DNA of 64,000 nt from Sphaeramia orbicularis. Lineage: Eukaryota; Chordata; Actinopteri; Kurtiformes; Apogonidae. Below the pieces are notes generated by a model, which saw only the letters and a program-made list of their open reading frames with translations, ran no database searches and was not told where the DNA came from. Positions 25,391-37,700 of this stretch are shown here, piece after piece (position 1 is the stretch's first letter; each line of letters starts with the position of its first letter). The stretch is taken from positions 30,060,828 through 30,124,827 of the forward strand of contig NC_043962.1 of the NCBI RefSeq assembly GCF_902148855.1, given 5' to 3'. Position numbers and translations under genes: made by a program.

Positions 25391-28300
25391 TCTTTAAGCT
25401 ATGCTGCAAGATAGTTTCATATCGTGCCACAAAGAGTGTCTTTTACTTTTTTGTTTTTTACTTTTACTTTGATCTAAATCATTAAACAGATACAACTCCA
25501 TCTCAAACTGTGACTGCAACTATTGCATCCCACCTAAATCTGTCTGTGTTTTGTCGTCCTACACCACGCATCAAATCCCACTCATTGCCTTTACTAGTAT
25601 ACTTAATACTTAGAATGTGGGGTTATTCAAAGTCCACTTCAAATCCCTATAGGTTTTCTTCCATTTTAACATCAGTACATTTACATAATATACTGAACAT
25701 GTCTAAACAGGAACTTTGCTTGTAAACCCTCATTTTTACACAACATACAATGCATCATAATCATCAGTTACACATGATAGACTTTAACCTTGTAGTATGT
25801 GTCATGTAATATATAACAGTACTTGCCACAAAGCCATAAATACATACATACACAGACAGAATGTAAACCCTTGTAAATGAACTGCTTATAATAATGAATT
25901 ATGATTATTTGTCAGCACTATCTCACACTGCATTGCATCTACCCCAGAGTATATTTTAATGCACATTCTTTATGTCTGATGAGGAAAAAACACTGTCTTT
26001 TCCACAGTGTTGTCATTTTACCTAATTTGGCTTACAATGAAATGGCCAATTAAAAATAACTGCATTACTTTGTTAATAAAGCAGAAGACTGACTCCAGGG
26101 AACATTTCATTGGCAGTTAATTATGCAGTCTGGTATTCTCCGATGTTCTCAGCAAACGTACAGTGAGACTATAAAGCTGTTATTGTGCTCTGGATCCATT
26201 TCATATTTGCATAACAGAAAGAGCACCATGTGTTTTGTTGCTGCTGCTGCCACATGTAAAGGCTCAGCGTGTTTAGAAAAATGCGGGTGTTATTTGTATC
26301 TGTAGAGATGCATTAGCAGTACATCATACCTCTATGGATTCAGTAAGGTAATCCCTAATGTTTGACTTTGAAAACATGGGTATAATCATATATTAATGTT
26401 GTTGATGTTCAGTAATCCACACGTACGCAATTCTCTGAAGACTTTAAGTCCATTACTGCAGTTACATTAAATGTCCAAATTTCTGTATTTTAACATCAAA
26501 TATATTTTATGGGTTGTCTATGTTCAGTGATTAAATAATAATTGATGCAAAAATGCGATTAGTTATTTAATTTCTGTCTTCTATTCTTCAATCCTTGTAT
26601 CCATCTTTCATGAGTTGCGCTGTAAAGCTCTGTTTTCATATATTTCTGAGGTAAATGGTGCTTGAACAGCGGAGACATCGCTCACTGTTAACCATATGGT
26701 TTTGTGCAAAAGGTCATGAATGTTGTTGAGGGTTAATATCAGACGCCCAAACATAGACAAGAGGGACCCATGCATATTAATGATACTCACTACTCCCTTG
26801 TGCAAAGAAGAATCAAACTGACTGAAGAAGCCGTTTATCTGTGCCTTTGTCTGCAAATTGGCTTTTTATTTCTTTGCAGCATATAAGTGATTTACCAGTT
26901 AACTATTACATTAAATATTATACATGTTATACTGAGTTAAACCAAGCTTTAAATATATAAACTTCACAAAGGTTACATTAATAAATGATTCTTCTCCTAG
27001 GTGTGATTTTTTTACTTTTTTTTTTGTCGACATTTCTCCTTACATTGCCAGTCTCCCCACAGCCATAATAAGAAATATTGGCTTTAAACAGTCACTTTAA
27101 AGCACACGGATGCTTAAGGCCATTCCAACATTGTGTAAAGCCTAAAGGGATTTATACAGTAGTTTCCCATAAATCTGCGATCCGCACCAAAACAACTATC
27201 ACTTTATGTGAGAATTAGCAAATAGTTATCATTCCTATGACATAAAAGGGTCCATGCCAACATGCACTGAAATAATAAAATATTGAAATGTCTATGAAAC
27301 ATAAATGTGAATTCTTGCTACATCTGTCTCTTGCTAATTGAGTTGCTACCAAGAATGTTAGTACTCTGGAGAATAATTTGTCAGAGCAAAACATCGAATG
27401 GACCAATTTATTGGTTGCTGCAGGCTGTAGAGTTCCAACAGTCTTTGATCAACCTTTTTAGGTCAGTATCTCTCGAAATACATAGAGGAGAATTACATAG
27501 CAGAGAAAATATTTCATCTTTTTAAAAGACAAGGAGAAGTATTTTTGTAGTTACACTGTTTGGCTGTAATGGTGAATAAATTCTTTAGAGGGCTTCAAGT
27601 CAGTCTGGGAAAATAACAGCTTTTGCGCACAATATTTATTGTTTTGTGGTGGTAACTTAAACATTTATCATAAAAAAAGTGACAGGGAGAGTAATTATAA
27701 GTTTTGCTATTTCTTATCATGTTGGATCTAAGATCCATGCACTGACAGTTACCAGTGGGCTTTTCTGACACACTAAATTAAAAACATGCTTCAAAGAGTT
27801 TTGTGTTGGCTGAGGGCGTGATCAGGCTTTGATTCAGAAGGAGTCTTGGCAGTCTGACAATGGATCTAGAAGAAGAAAAGTCTTCAATTGCTCAGTATAT
27901 TTTCACAAAGCTTTTTTCTATCTAAATAAAACTTTATATGTAAGTATTGTGTGTGTGTGTGTGTTGTCCTCAGTGACCTACGTATTATGATAAATAAAGT
28001 TACAGTATTAATACCACCAGGCTTCAAATATACAACACTGAACACATACAAGGCTTATGCAATTTTGTTGATGTTTACATAGTTTCAATGTAAATTTAAG
28101 GCCTCGAGAAATGCACTTAGCATTTTTTCTTCAACAGTTATCTGGAAGTTGTGTAGAAGAACAGCATGATCAATATGACAAATATTTCATTTCTGTCAGT
28201 TGCATTACACTTTGACTGCACGTGCTGATCTGAAAGGCCGCTGAGTAAAGAACATATTATTGAAGCAGCAAATAAATTCACTATTTCTGCATTTTTTTTT

Positions 28301-29714
28301 TTTTTAGCGTATGACAATCACATGTTATATCAAGCTGAATTGAATAATGCTGCTGGTTACGCAGCTTTAATACACATAATATCATAAATGCATTTTCAAA
28401 AAACATAATAAATATTCACTGCACAATGTGATGTATTATATTGGAATAACCCCCAGAGCAGCTGCCTTTTCTCTTATCCTGCAGTTAGTTCCTAAAATGG
28501 CTAAGCACCTTTGCTGAGCATACACTATCCTATTCATTATAACTACGAATGTTCCCCTGATCACATGGCAGGAAACTGCAATTATGCGTCTGGTAAAAGG
28601 AAAAATTGATTGGTACATTTAAAAATGCTGAATTGCTTTAATTAATTGGGGGATTTTACTGGAAACAGTAGACTTAACTAGTGGATGCCCATCCTCTTGT
28701 GTCCTCCCAGAAATGCTGTCTCAACACCACAGTTAGCCCATTTCTTTGTTGGTCTGTGCCCACATAAATCTAAACGAACCTTTGTTTTATGGTGTTTTTT
28801 TTTTTTTTTTTTCTCCAAGTGGTATTTAAAGAAATGTGAACAGAGTCTTGAGGATAAAATAGAACTGTTTATAGCCACTCATTATAAACCATCACACATT
28901 TTCAACTGTGACACCGAAGGAACAAACACTTGATATTATAGTTTTTACACACATTCTTGCTTGTAATGAAAAACACAAGTCAGCAGTAACATGTTAGACA
29001 GATGTAAAGAAATTAAAACATGTTTGCTCGGAATATATCCACACTCCATAATAGTAAGGTCACACAATTCATTTCTACTCATAACATTTCAACAAGACCC
29101 TCAAGATAAGATATCAGGTTGTGCAGCTCACTACATCATTAGCTCACACATGTACAATGTCTCAGAGGACCTTTAATTTGAGTAGGAAAAGTCTGTTCAT
29201 TCGCAATGAGGTTAAAGAGTGGGTGACAAGTGAAGAAAATCACAACGGAATGCATTAATTAGGTAGACCTAAAAGCATATTTATCAAAGGGTAAGCCATA
29301 TGGGAATTGTCTTAGAAAGGATCTAATAAAGACAGGACAGGTTAATAGAATAAAGGGCTTTGAACAAAATGTGTGCTTATACATAAAATATCAACCTGAT
29401 CTCACATGTAAATGAATCATTAAGATGTTACTATTAAATACTATGGCAGGCAGATCCCTCACAATTGAAATGACCTTCATGTAGTTTGACAGTGACAATT
29501 GGCTTCTTATGTTAGGTCTGATTAAAATGTCAAAACCTCTGACTTCATTCTCCTCGGCATTTTAAAGATTCCACATGAAACGGACCAATATTTGCTCAGA
29601 CTGAAAGACTGATAACTGAAACTGGTATGAAAAATAAATAATAGGTGGACTCTCTTAATCAGAAAATGCCGGTTCGTAGAGGTAATAAATAGCAGTGATT
29701 CTGACTGAATCATC

Positions 29715-29950
29715 TAAACAGTGTCAATCACAAGTGGATATGGAGGGCTGCCGTCTGGGCTAGTGATGACGGATGGCCCTCCAGTGGCGACTGAGACAGA
29801 CGGAGCTGATTGAGAGAGCTTATCTTTATGGTGGAGCCATGGAATTGTTAACAGAATGTGATGGCCTGCGTCCACTGAGCTGAGCTGGGAAATAAAGCTG
29901 TTGGGCTCGGGCTGCCTTCCCATCATTCACAGGGGTAATGATCTCTGTCT
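29715..29950. promoter_or_regulatory. Candidate conserved non-coding element
   Basis: Sharp GC-richer block (GGAGGGCTGCCGTCTGGGCT, GGCGACTGAGACAGACGGAG, GCTTATCTTTATGG GATA-type site) between AT-rich flanks. No repeats. Confidence 0.35.
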
Positions 29951-30234
29951 GGCTCAGAAGTAAGTAATAGTCTGCCCACAGGTTGGTAAGGGCATGACAC
30001 AGCGCTGCTAACAAACTTAAACTTGGAAAGATGAGACACAAGACATATGTTGCTGCATTTTTAATCAATTTAAAAGGCAATTTTGTAAAGATTAGAATAC
30101 ATCAAGTTTCAGTAAAAGATAAAAAGCTTCAGATTTCAGATTCAGCTGAAAATTATATGGTTAGATTTACAATTGCTCTATACAAGTGTAAAGAAAAAAA
30201 AAAGTAGGAAGGAAGAAATGATCAATATTACAAA

Positions 30235-30480
30235 TATATATATTCAAAGATTCAAAGATTTTTAATAGTCACTTCACTAGATACATAGGACATACAGAAA
30301 ATTGAGATATTGTTTATTAAATGCCATGCAATAAAAAAAAGCAGAATAAGAATAAATAAGTACATGCTATCATAGAATATAAAATGTAAATATGAAATCT
30401 ATTTACAATAACAGCGGTAGTGCAATATAGTAACAGTTTTGATGTGAGAAGGTGCATAATACAACAAAACAGCAGCATTT
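30235..30480 (-). repeat. LINE 3' fragment with ATTCAAAG tail
   Basis: Begins with ATTCAAAGATTCAAAGATTT and continues with TAGTCACTTCACTAGATACA and ACAGAAAATTGAGATATTG. This is the usual look of a fish LINE 3' UTR in antisense, with its reiterated octamer tail. The coding part is gone. Confidence 0.45.
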
Positions 30481-30809
30481 ACACACGCATACACATACAG
30501 ATATATCTAAGAACATAATATCACAATTAAAACACTATTAGAACAAGCCGTGAGTACAATATGTACTAGATAAATATTATTAGTATGATAAGTAAATGAA
30601 ATATACATGAATACCAGTTTTGTGAGCATTTTTAGGTCCCCCATCCCTAAGAATAGAATAAGTGTGAATGTTTCCAAAGGTAAAATACAGCACTTACTTG
30701 TCATTATACAACAGAGATGTTCTGTGTTGCTAAAAAAAGACCATGAACAGATAGATTATATATTCTTCTCCAGATCAAAAAAGGAGGCAAAGGTGTTTTG
30801 AGAGGAAGC

Positions 30810-30965
30810 AGTCAAAGATCTGGCTCCACTCAATTATCTTTAGCAGGATAATTAATCAATTCAGTATGCTCATCCAAGTCTCCGAGGCGTCTTTGAGATA
30901 ATTGTTCTCATTGACTTGAATAATTATTTGTTTGCTGATTTAATTATTTTCACATTTGGAAAACA
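30810..30965. promoter_or_regulatory. Candidate conserved non-coding element
   Basis: Short block with GCAGGATAATTAATCAATTC (near 30842), GAATAATTATTTGTTTGC (near 30918, forkhead-like TGTTTGC) and GATTTAATTATTTTC. Dense homeodomain and forkhead-type cores. Confidence 0.35.
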
Positions 30966-31259
30966 AATGAATGTGTGCAGCTTTACTCCAGACTTTTTTC
31001 CTTTTGATGGTGGTAGGTGAAATTCATAAAATACAGGGACACCTTGCATGTAAATTATCAGACTAAAACACAGATAAAAGATGAATCCTAATGCAAATTG
31101 TCTCTTGAGAAATAAACTGCAACCACTTTCAGCTTTTACGCCATTATGTGCTTTTTATGAACCCTAAACTTAACTTGAAGAAGGTCAATAAAACATGAAT
31201 TGTTTCTGCCTTGTAGCATCAATATAACATTAAACTGAATCAAAGGCTAATATTTCTCA

Positions 31260-31620
31260 GTCTGTGAGGTCAGTCCTGGGTTACAGACACAATGTCCTCA
31301 TGAAGTGGCGGGTGTGTTGAAAACAATCGCTGGAGTCCTCAGTTCACTCCATTACGAGTATGAATGAGACCTTATGGCTACTGCGGCAAATAGCACAAAC
31401 TATGAGGGCCATTTTAATGACACTCAGTACTATTTATCATGCCGTTTTAAATGTTTTGCTCATTTGTTTCCATTAAATATTTCATCTTCCCTTAAATATT
31501 CATTTAACTTCCTCTTTAAATTTTTTACCAGTCTCTTTGCAGTTGCTATCTTCTTGCCTCCCTTTTAGGCTTTGCAATCATAAATAATTATTCATCTACA
31601 CCCAGAAAGAGATTGCATAA
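31260..31620. promoter_or_regulatory. Candidate conserved non-coding element
   Basis: Unique block with GAAGTGGCGGGTGTGTTG, CCATTACGAGTATGAATGAG and GGGCCATTTTAATGACACTC. It is the last clear enhancer-like block before the bnip2 promoter about 2.5 kb on. Confidence 0.33.
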
Positions 31621-32639
31621 AACATGCACATGATTCCTTTCCTTTTTGTCTTTTCTCATTAGTGATATACTTCGAGTAGCCTAAATACTTCCCGCTACCC
31701 CACTTATGGAAATTGGTTAGAGAATCTTCCTAATGATTCTGCTTCACAAATAGGGTACGATTCCATCTCTGATCATACCGTACATCCCTTTCATCATGAA
31801 AGGAGGGGTCTGCTTCAACATCAGTGTTGAAATCTGGAGTTCATGTTTTACTTTTACAAGAAAGAATAGTAGATATTTTGCATCAGATAATGTCACTTTT
31901 TATTGTTTAAACCAATTACAATGGATCTGATTGGTTGCACTTTATTGGCTTAATGAGCAATGTGACAGAAAAAAAAAAATTCTGTGTTAATAATACCTTT
32001 TTCTGGGTGGGAACATTTGATATAAATCAAATTTGAGTGATTATGATTAAATTTAAGTTGTAAATTAAATTCATTTACAGGAAATATTTATGATGATAAA
32101 ATATTTATAACAATTTTTGTATCTATACATATAAACCTGAATAGATTTGTCTTTACTGAAATAGCTAACATTTGTTTTAATTTGTCAGATAATTGCAACT
32201 TAATTCATTAGCAAACAGCTCCATGCAGAAGGTGGAACAGAAACATAAACTCTCAATTTTACTGGATTATCCTTTTGTGATGAGGCCTAATGATCCAACA
32301 GAGTAAATACCAACGTGTTAATTAGAAATATGCTGAATGATCCGCTGCACACTGAGGAGGTATTAACCAGGCTTGTCATTATTATTAGATATATAGCTCT
32401 TTTTCTTTTCATCAGGTTATAGTAGTAAAATGACATGTACTAAATAGTGACTATGATTTTGTTACCTCTCATTATGGATATTAGTGTAAACTATGGTTAT
32501 ATCTATAGATACTTGTTGTGTTTTTTTTTTACTGTATATGTTTTTACACCTATTGACAAGAATCCCTTTGAATGTTGACTTCAATAAATAGGAGAAATAC
32601 CAAATAATAAAAAAATAATGATGAAAAAAAATCCCTAAA

Positions 32640-32664
32640 TAAAAAAAAAAAAAAAAAAAAAAAA
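32640..32664. repeat. Poly-A tract
   Basis: About 24 A in a wider A-rich stretch from 32606. No element body recognised. Confidence 0.85.
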
Positions 32665-33345
32665 GAATATTTATATTCAAATGCCTCTTTAATTATTACA
32701 CCCATGGCATTGATCCACCTTTCTTTTCATAAAGATGTGAGTTAGGGCTGATTTTTATCATTGCAGGCATCGCCCAGACTGCAACCATTTAGTAGACATC
32801 TGCCTCCACCCAGTGGCAAACATTAGTCACTGATGGTAAAGACAAGATCTATTCAAGCGACAACTGTGTAATATTGAAATCCAGAATCTTAGATATGTTG
32901 ACATAAGACAATGTTTATATTTCACACTGTACAATAATTAAAAAAAGATAAATGTCCATCAATCCAATGCAAAGATGTGATCTAAATAAATAAAGCTATA
33001 TAGCTTAATATACCACAGTAACTTAATATATAACAGTATGAACTTTATTAGAGATAATATAGATGACTGACAACTATACAAGGAAAAGACCATAAATAAG
33101 TGAAGAAACACCTAAAAAGAAACTAAATACTGATTCATGACAGATTCATGTCATTGTATGTGTTCAAGTCCCCATCTGACATCAGTTGTAAATGCGATTT
33201 ATTAAACTGCAAGAAGACAGAAACCACAAAAACTGAGATGTAGCATAACAGTGTTAACATGCCTTCTGATGCAAATGTGAATTTAGGTAATAGTCCTATG
33301 GAGAATTGATGATGAGGCCTGCAATAGATTATCCTATTTATATAC

Positions 33346-33348
<3 letters not shown>

Positions 33349-33404
<56 letters not shown>
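33349..33404. repeat. (TA)n microsatellite
   Basis: About 28 perfect TA units, self-complementary and so able to extrude a cruciform. It lies about 700 bases upstream of the presumed bnip2 promoter. Confidence 0.95.
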
Positions 33405-33408
<4 letters not shown>

Positions 33409-33999
33409 TACTGCATAAAAACAGGGCCAGAGAAGTCTGATGCAAAGCAAATCAAGTGGCTCTATAGAAAGTCACTGTGAAAAAGATTAGTCCAATAACA
33501 GCAGCACAAATGCAAAAATGATGTGTATGATTTTGTAAAATTTCAACTACCAGCAGAGGGCAGTGAAAACTTCATGAAGCAGTGACACCTCAACACTTCA
33601 AGGCAAGGATTAAGATTCCCAGGGTTGCCAGATTGGATTATTTTACGTTGTATTAGCAGTATTAAATTCTGTCAGCTTTCATATAGGTATCGTTATAGTT
33701 TCTGTCTAAATTTGTTTATCTGTCTCTTGGTATATGACATTTTAAGCGCAGTCGGGGATAACGTGCCCCTTAAATGTGTACTGATATTTATTGATTGTGG
33801 AATACTAAAGGGGAGTACTGTTATAGAACAGAGCTTTGACATCCATGCGACGTAGTACGACGCATCATTGAAATGCATATGGAGCAAATGAAACAAAAAA
33901 ATAACACTAATGTCATGTAGTCAGTGTGTGCTTTCAGGTTTGCGTCTTGTTTTGTGGATAAGGAATGCAAGTACACAAAGTTGGAAGAAACACAACTGG

Positions 34000-34730
34000 C
34001 AACCCTGCAGAACTCTACCACTAGCTGGAAAAGTAACAACAGTGCCTCTCAGACAGCTATGCTAACGTAGTTGACGCTACCGCCGTCTCAGAAAACAACT
34101 ATTTTGTGCCGCTACATCGCTGATATTAACACTGGAAAGACTTGCCCGTTTAACCGCGGACTTTACCGTGATTCGTAAAACAGCTGTCCGAAAGTTGTAT
34201 CATTGTTGACAGCTAACTTGATTAAATGCATTGTGTGCGGCATTTACCGGACAACATTAGCTTGTTGTTGCTGCTAAGTTAGCTAATGCTAACCGTAGCC
34301 CATAAGGTAGCGTGACTGTTACATTCGCAGGACAGCGTCTAACTTGGAGGAAGGAAGGAAGGAAATTGATAAGTTGGATCACTGCGCACCGCTGCTTATG
34401 TAAAGCTCGTACACATTTAGGGCTCTTGAATCAACACTGTGACGCACTTAGGAAAGGTGACTATATCTATACACCCTGTGCGACATTTTACACTATTTAG
34501 TTAATGAGATATGCTGTTAGTTGGCATAGCTAGCTGTCAACAACTGTGCTTTTGGCTAGCATCACATCAGACTAGAGCTAGCAACCTAGCCGCAAACTTC
34601 TAAAGAAGTTGTGTTAGTCAGATGCAGCCATCTGACTGATTTAGGTTCAGCGGCGAACCAGAGGTTTAATAGTTTTCTTTTAGGACTGCCACTCTGGTTT
34701 GCTCTAGCACCAGGGCGAAAGGAGAAACTC
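34000..34730 (+). promoter_or_regulatory. bnip2 promoter and 5' leader region
   Basis: Composition shifts here to CpG-containing sequence (GACGCTACCGCCGTC, TTTAACCGCGGACTTTACCG) with the GTTAGCTAATGCTAACCGTAG type of stretch common at fish gene starts. A pyrimidine-rich acceptor (TTTTCTTTTAG, ending at 34683) lies 47 bases before the bnip2 ATG, and a plausible donor AAG/GTAGCG lies at 34307. A separate non-coding first exon is therefore likely. Exact start site unknown. Confidence 0.4.
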
Positions 34731-37700
34731 ATGGCATCGGATGTAATTGAGAGTGAAGCGGTGCTGAAGGGTGTAACGCAAAGTGATACGAGTGTGAACA
34801 ATAGCAGCCCAGATTTTGTCACACCCAGTAGGACTGGTGAGGATCTGGTAAACAGACAAACTTCAAGTCCTTCTTCTTCTGGAGTGTCAGGAGAAGGTGA
34901 TGAGGAGGAATTAGAGGAATTACAAAGTAGCACCGTCTCCACTTTTGAAAATGGCGAAGAGGCACTTCAGGAGAGTTTAACCCAAACAAGAGGAACACCA
35001 CAGGAAAGGACAACTCCAGACAATGAGCAGAAAACGTCAGGGGGCAGAAGCTCTACCCCGGTTAGCCTTCCTCGTCCACAGTCCAACTCTGGGCCTGTTG
35101 GAAGGTGAGTATGAGGTCTCATCTTTTCATGTTTGGCCTACATCTAAAGAAACTTTGAAATACTAGTCAGACTGTGGTTTAACATTTCATTGCAAGAATA
35201 TCTTTGTCCTGATCTTCCGCTACACTTGAACCAAAGGAGTTCCTGTGATTTGTCTCTAATTGTCTGTGTTCTAGGTTTAAAGTTGTTAGTTGACAGGTCA
35301 GTGACTCTCCAATGTCTATTTAGATGTCATCTTCTTAACGTAATCTGTAAAGGAATAGATTCTTTAGAATCAAAGCAGAAGTATGACTCTGAATATATGA
35401 GAAGTAAATGCTGTCAAAAGCATGATGACAACAGTCTTTCACAAATATGCGCACTCAGTTCTTGATTTATGAGGCATTCAATGGATTGATAGGGCATGAC
35501 AATTCCAAACATTTTGGTATCCTCCTATTTGTGGTCTGGCTTGCAGAACAAGCAAAGAAGCAAGGTATGCATTGGCTGGTATAAAATATATTTCCTGACT
35601 GTTACTAAGTGGGTGGAAATAATAATGGAAATACCCTGTGCAACCTTGTGTTATTTGTTGTGCCCAATATAATCACAACAGGAGCACATCACATTCTAAT
35701 ACAGTCCAGGAAAACAAAAGCACAGAATGGAACAACAAACACTAGAGTTACCCTTGTGATATGGTATAGCTAAAACTTGTGAACTATAAGGTTCACCCAT
35801 GGTCTTAGTGGTACTGTTTTATTGTGGAAATGTTGCAGTTACTCGCAAAGCAAAATCACAGACGTATCTCTAAGATGAACTTGAAGAACAACAATTTGAT
35901 GTGATCTGACAATAGTGGATTGAAGTATTACCAATGTGCACATCACTGTTGGTGCAAGGATATTTGTACAACATTCAATTACATGATGTACAAATTTCTG
36001 AATGACATAATTTTATAGCATGCAGACCAAATCTGAGAATTCCCCCTACTCTCAATTAAGAGAAGTGTCCTGAATGCAATTGAAAATTGTCTGACACAGA
36101 CAAATCTGCACCTGAATGAGACTTTTCTTTCAACTTTCACTGCTTTGCTTTTGCTAACAGATAATATTACAGCAATGATGCTGCACTGTGCAAGAAGATT
36201 TGAAGGGTAGATGTGGCTAATAACGTGTAAATATTGAAGAAAACATCAGCAAAACACTTATGATACACAAAAGCACCCTCCAAAAAAGATTAGTAGTCTT
36301 ATCTCTTTTAAAATCAACTCATCTAATCAGCATCTTTACATATCTTCACACAGTTTATCTTAAAATATGTACATTAAGTGAACTGCTTAGTCTAGTCAGG
36401 ATTATAAAAATCAATCACTGTTTAGTGTTATCATTTTTAAACATTCATTAATCTTTTCCACTTGACTTCTTAGTGTGATTGGTTGCTTTTTACATCGTGG
36501 CTAGAAAGCCATATCCAGTCTAACATTTCCTTTTTAAGAAATCTCATAATTACACTGGCACTTATGCTTCTTGCAGCTGGATTTCAGATGAAATGTGTGG
36601 ATTAGCTTTATACAAAAGCAAAGAGCTAAACTGATGTCTTAGGAAATGCTGAGTACTAAATGCCCAGAATTTTTTAGTGTCTGGGACCATAAATACAGTC
36701 ATGTTTGTGATTAATGCATCAAAGGCAGCTTTGTACCGCAAAGATACAGATACCATGATCAGCATTAGCAAGAAGCTTATGCTTCATAACATGAGCCCTT
36801 ACAAAAGCCTGTAAGCGTTTCAAGAGACCAGTGATCTGATTATGTAGCTCTTTGCAAGCAAAAACTCTTGAGGAAATTCTTGATTTACATGCAGGACTAT
36901 ATGTTTTAATTAATGCAACAGCATACAGCATTTGTCTCGGAGTGCATGCTTTTTGGCATATTCAATTATTTTACTTGTTGAAAACAGGTTACAGTAAGAG
37001 GTCACGTCACTGAGTTAAAAGCTATATACTATTAAATGTGCAGACATAAACAAGGGTTTCCTAGACTTGGTGTTACGCTAAGCTATTAAGTAATAGGCAG
37101 GGAAACATGTTATTAACCTATATTATAGAGTATGTACTGAATGTTAAGGTTTACTTATACAGATTAATCTGTTTGATTCCAGTAACACATTCCCTAAATA
37201 TTTATTTTTAGTTTGTGATCTACAAACAAACATGGAGAGGCTCAGTAAGACTGTCACTAGAGGCTTCTATTGGTCCACCAGATGGAGACTGTTGGAAATC
37301 TTACAGCCTTTCTGATAAAAATCTGACTCGTGTATTATATGTTTAAAGTTTCACCACAATTTTACGTACACTATCAACGTAAAGTCTTAAGTTGCTGAAG
37401 TATTACCCTGTCAAAAATGCCTTTGACTCTTGATAGATCAATAGAACAATACTACCCCCATAATCCTTTGAGGATTGCACAAGTCACAAGCTACTGCTGA
37501 CAGATGAGCAATTATGCGCTGGGAATTTGTTTGTCAAAGATAATCTCTGCAAACCCTGCTGTTGGTCTTACTATGTTTGCAGCACAAGACAGCCTTTTAG
37601 CATTTAGACATGATTGAAACACAAGCATCACATTTTTCCTCCCAGCCTGGAGCGCCAAGAGTCAGTCGCCACAACAGAAGCCCGTCTAAGGATGGAGGGA

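Larger units (their letters stand above)
5700..33990. other. Gene desert between foxb1 and bnip2
   Basis: About 28 kb with no exon I can support on either strand. It is AT-rich and broken by homopolymers and microsatellites. It is notably poor in recognisable transposons compared with 38-64 kb; only LINE 3' scraps near 15.9, 16.1-16.5 and 30.2 kb were seen. Unique, moderately GC-richer blocks are spaced throughout. This is the profile of a regulatory landscape attached to a developmental transcription factor. Stretches not listed separately (for example 9.8-10.7, 12.0-13.1, 14.4-15.8, 17.2-18.3, 26.3-28.3 kb) show nothing recognisable. Confidence 0.6.
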
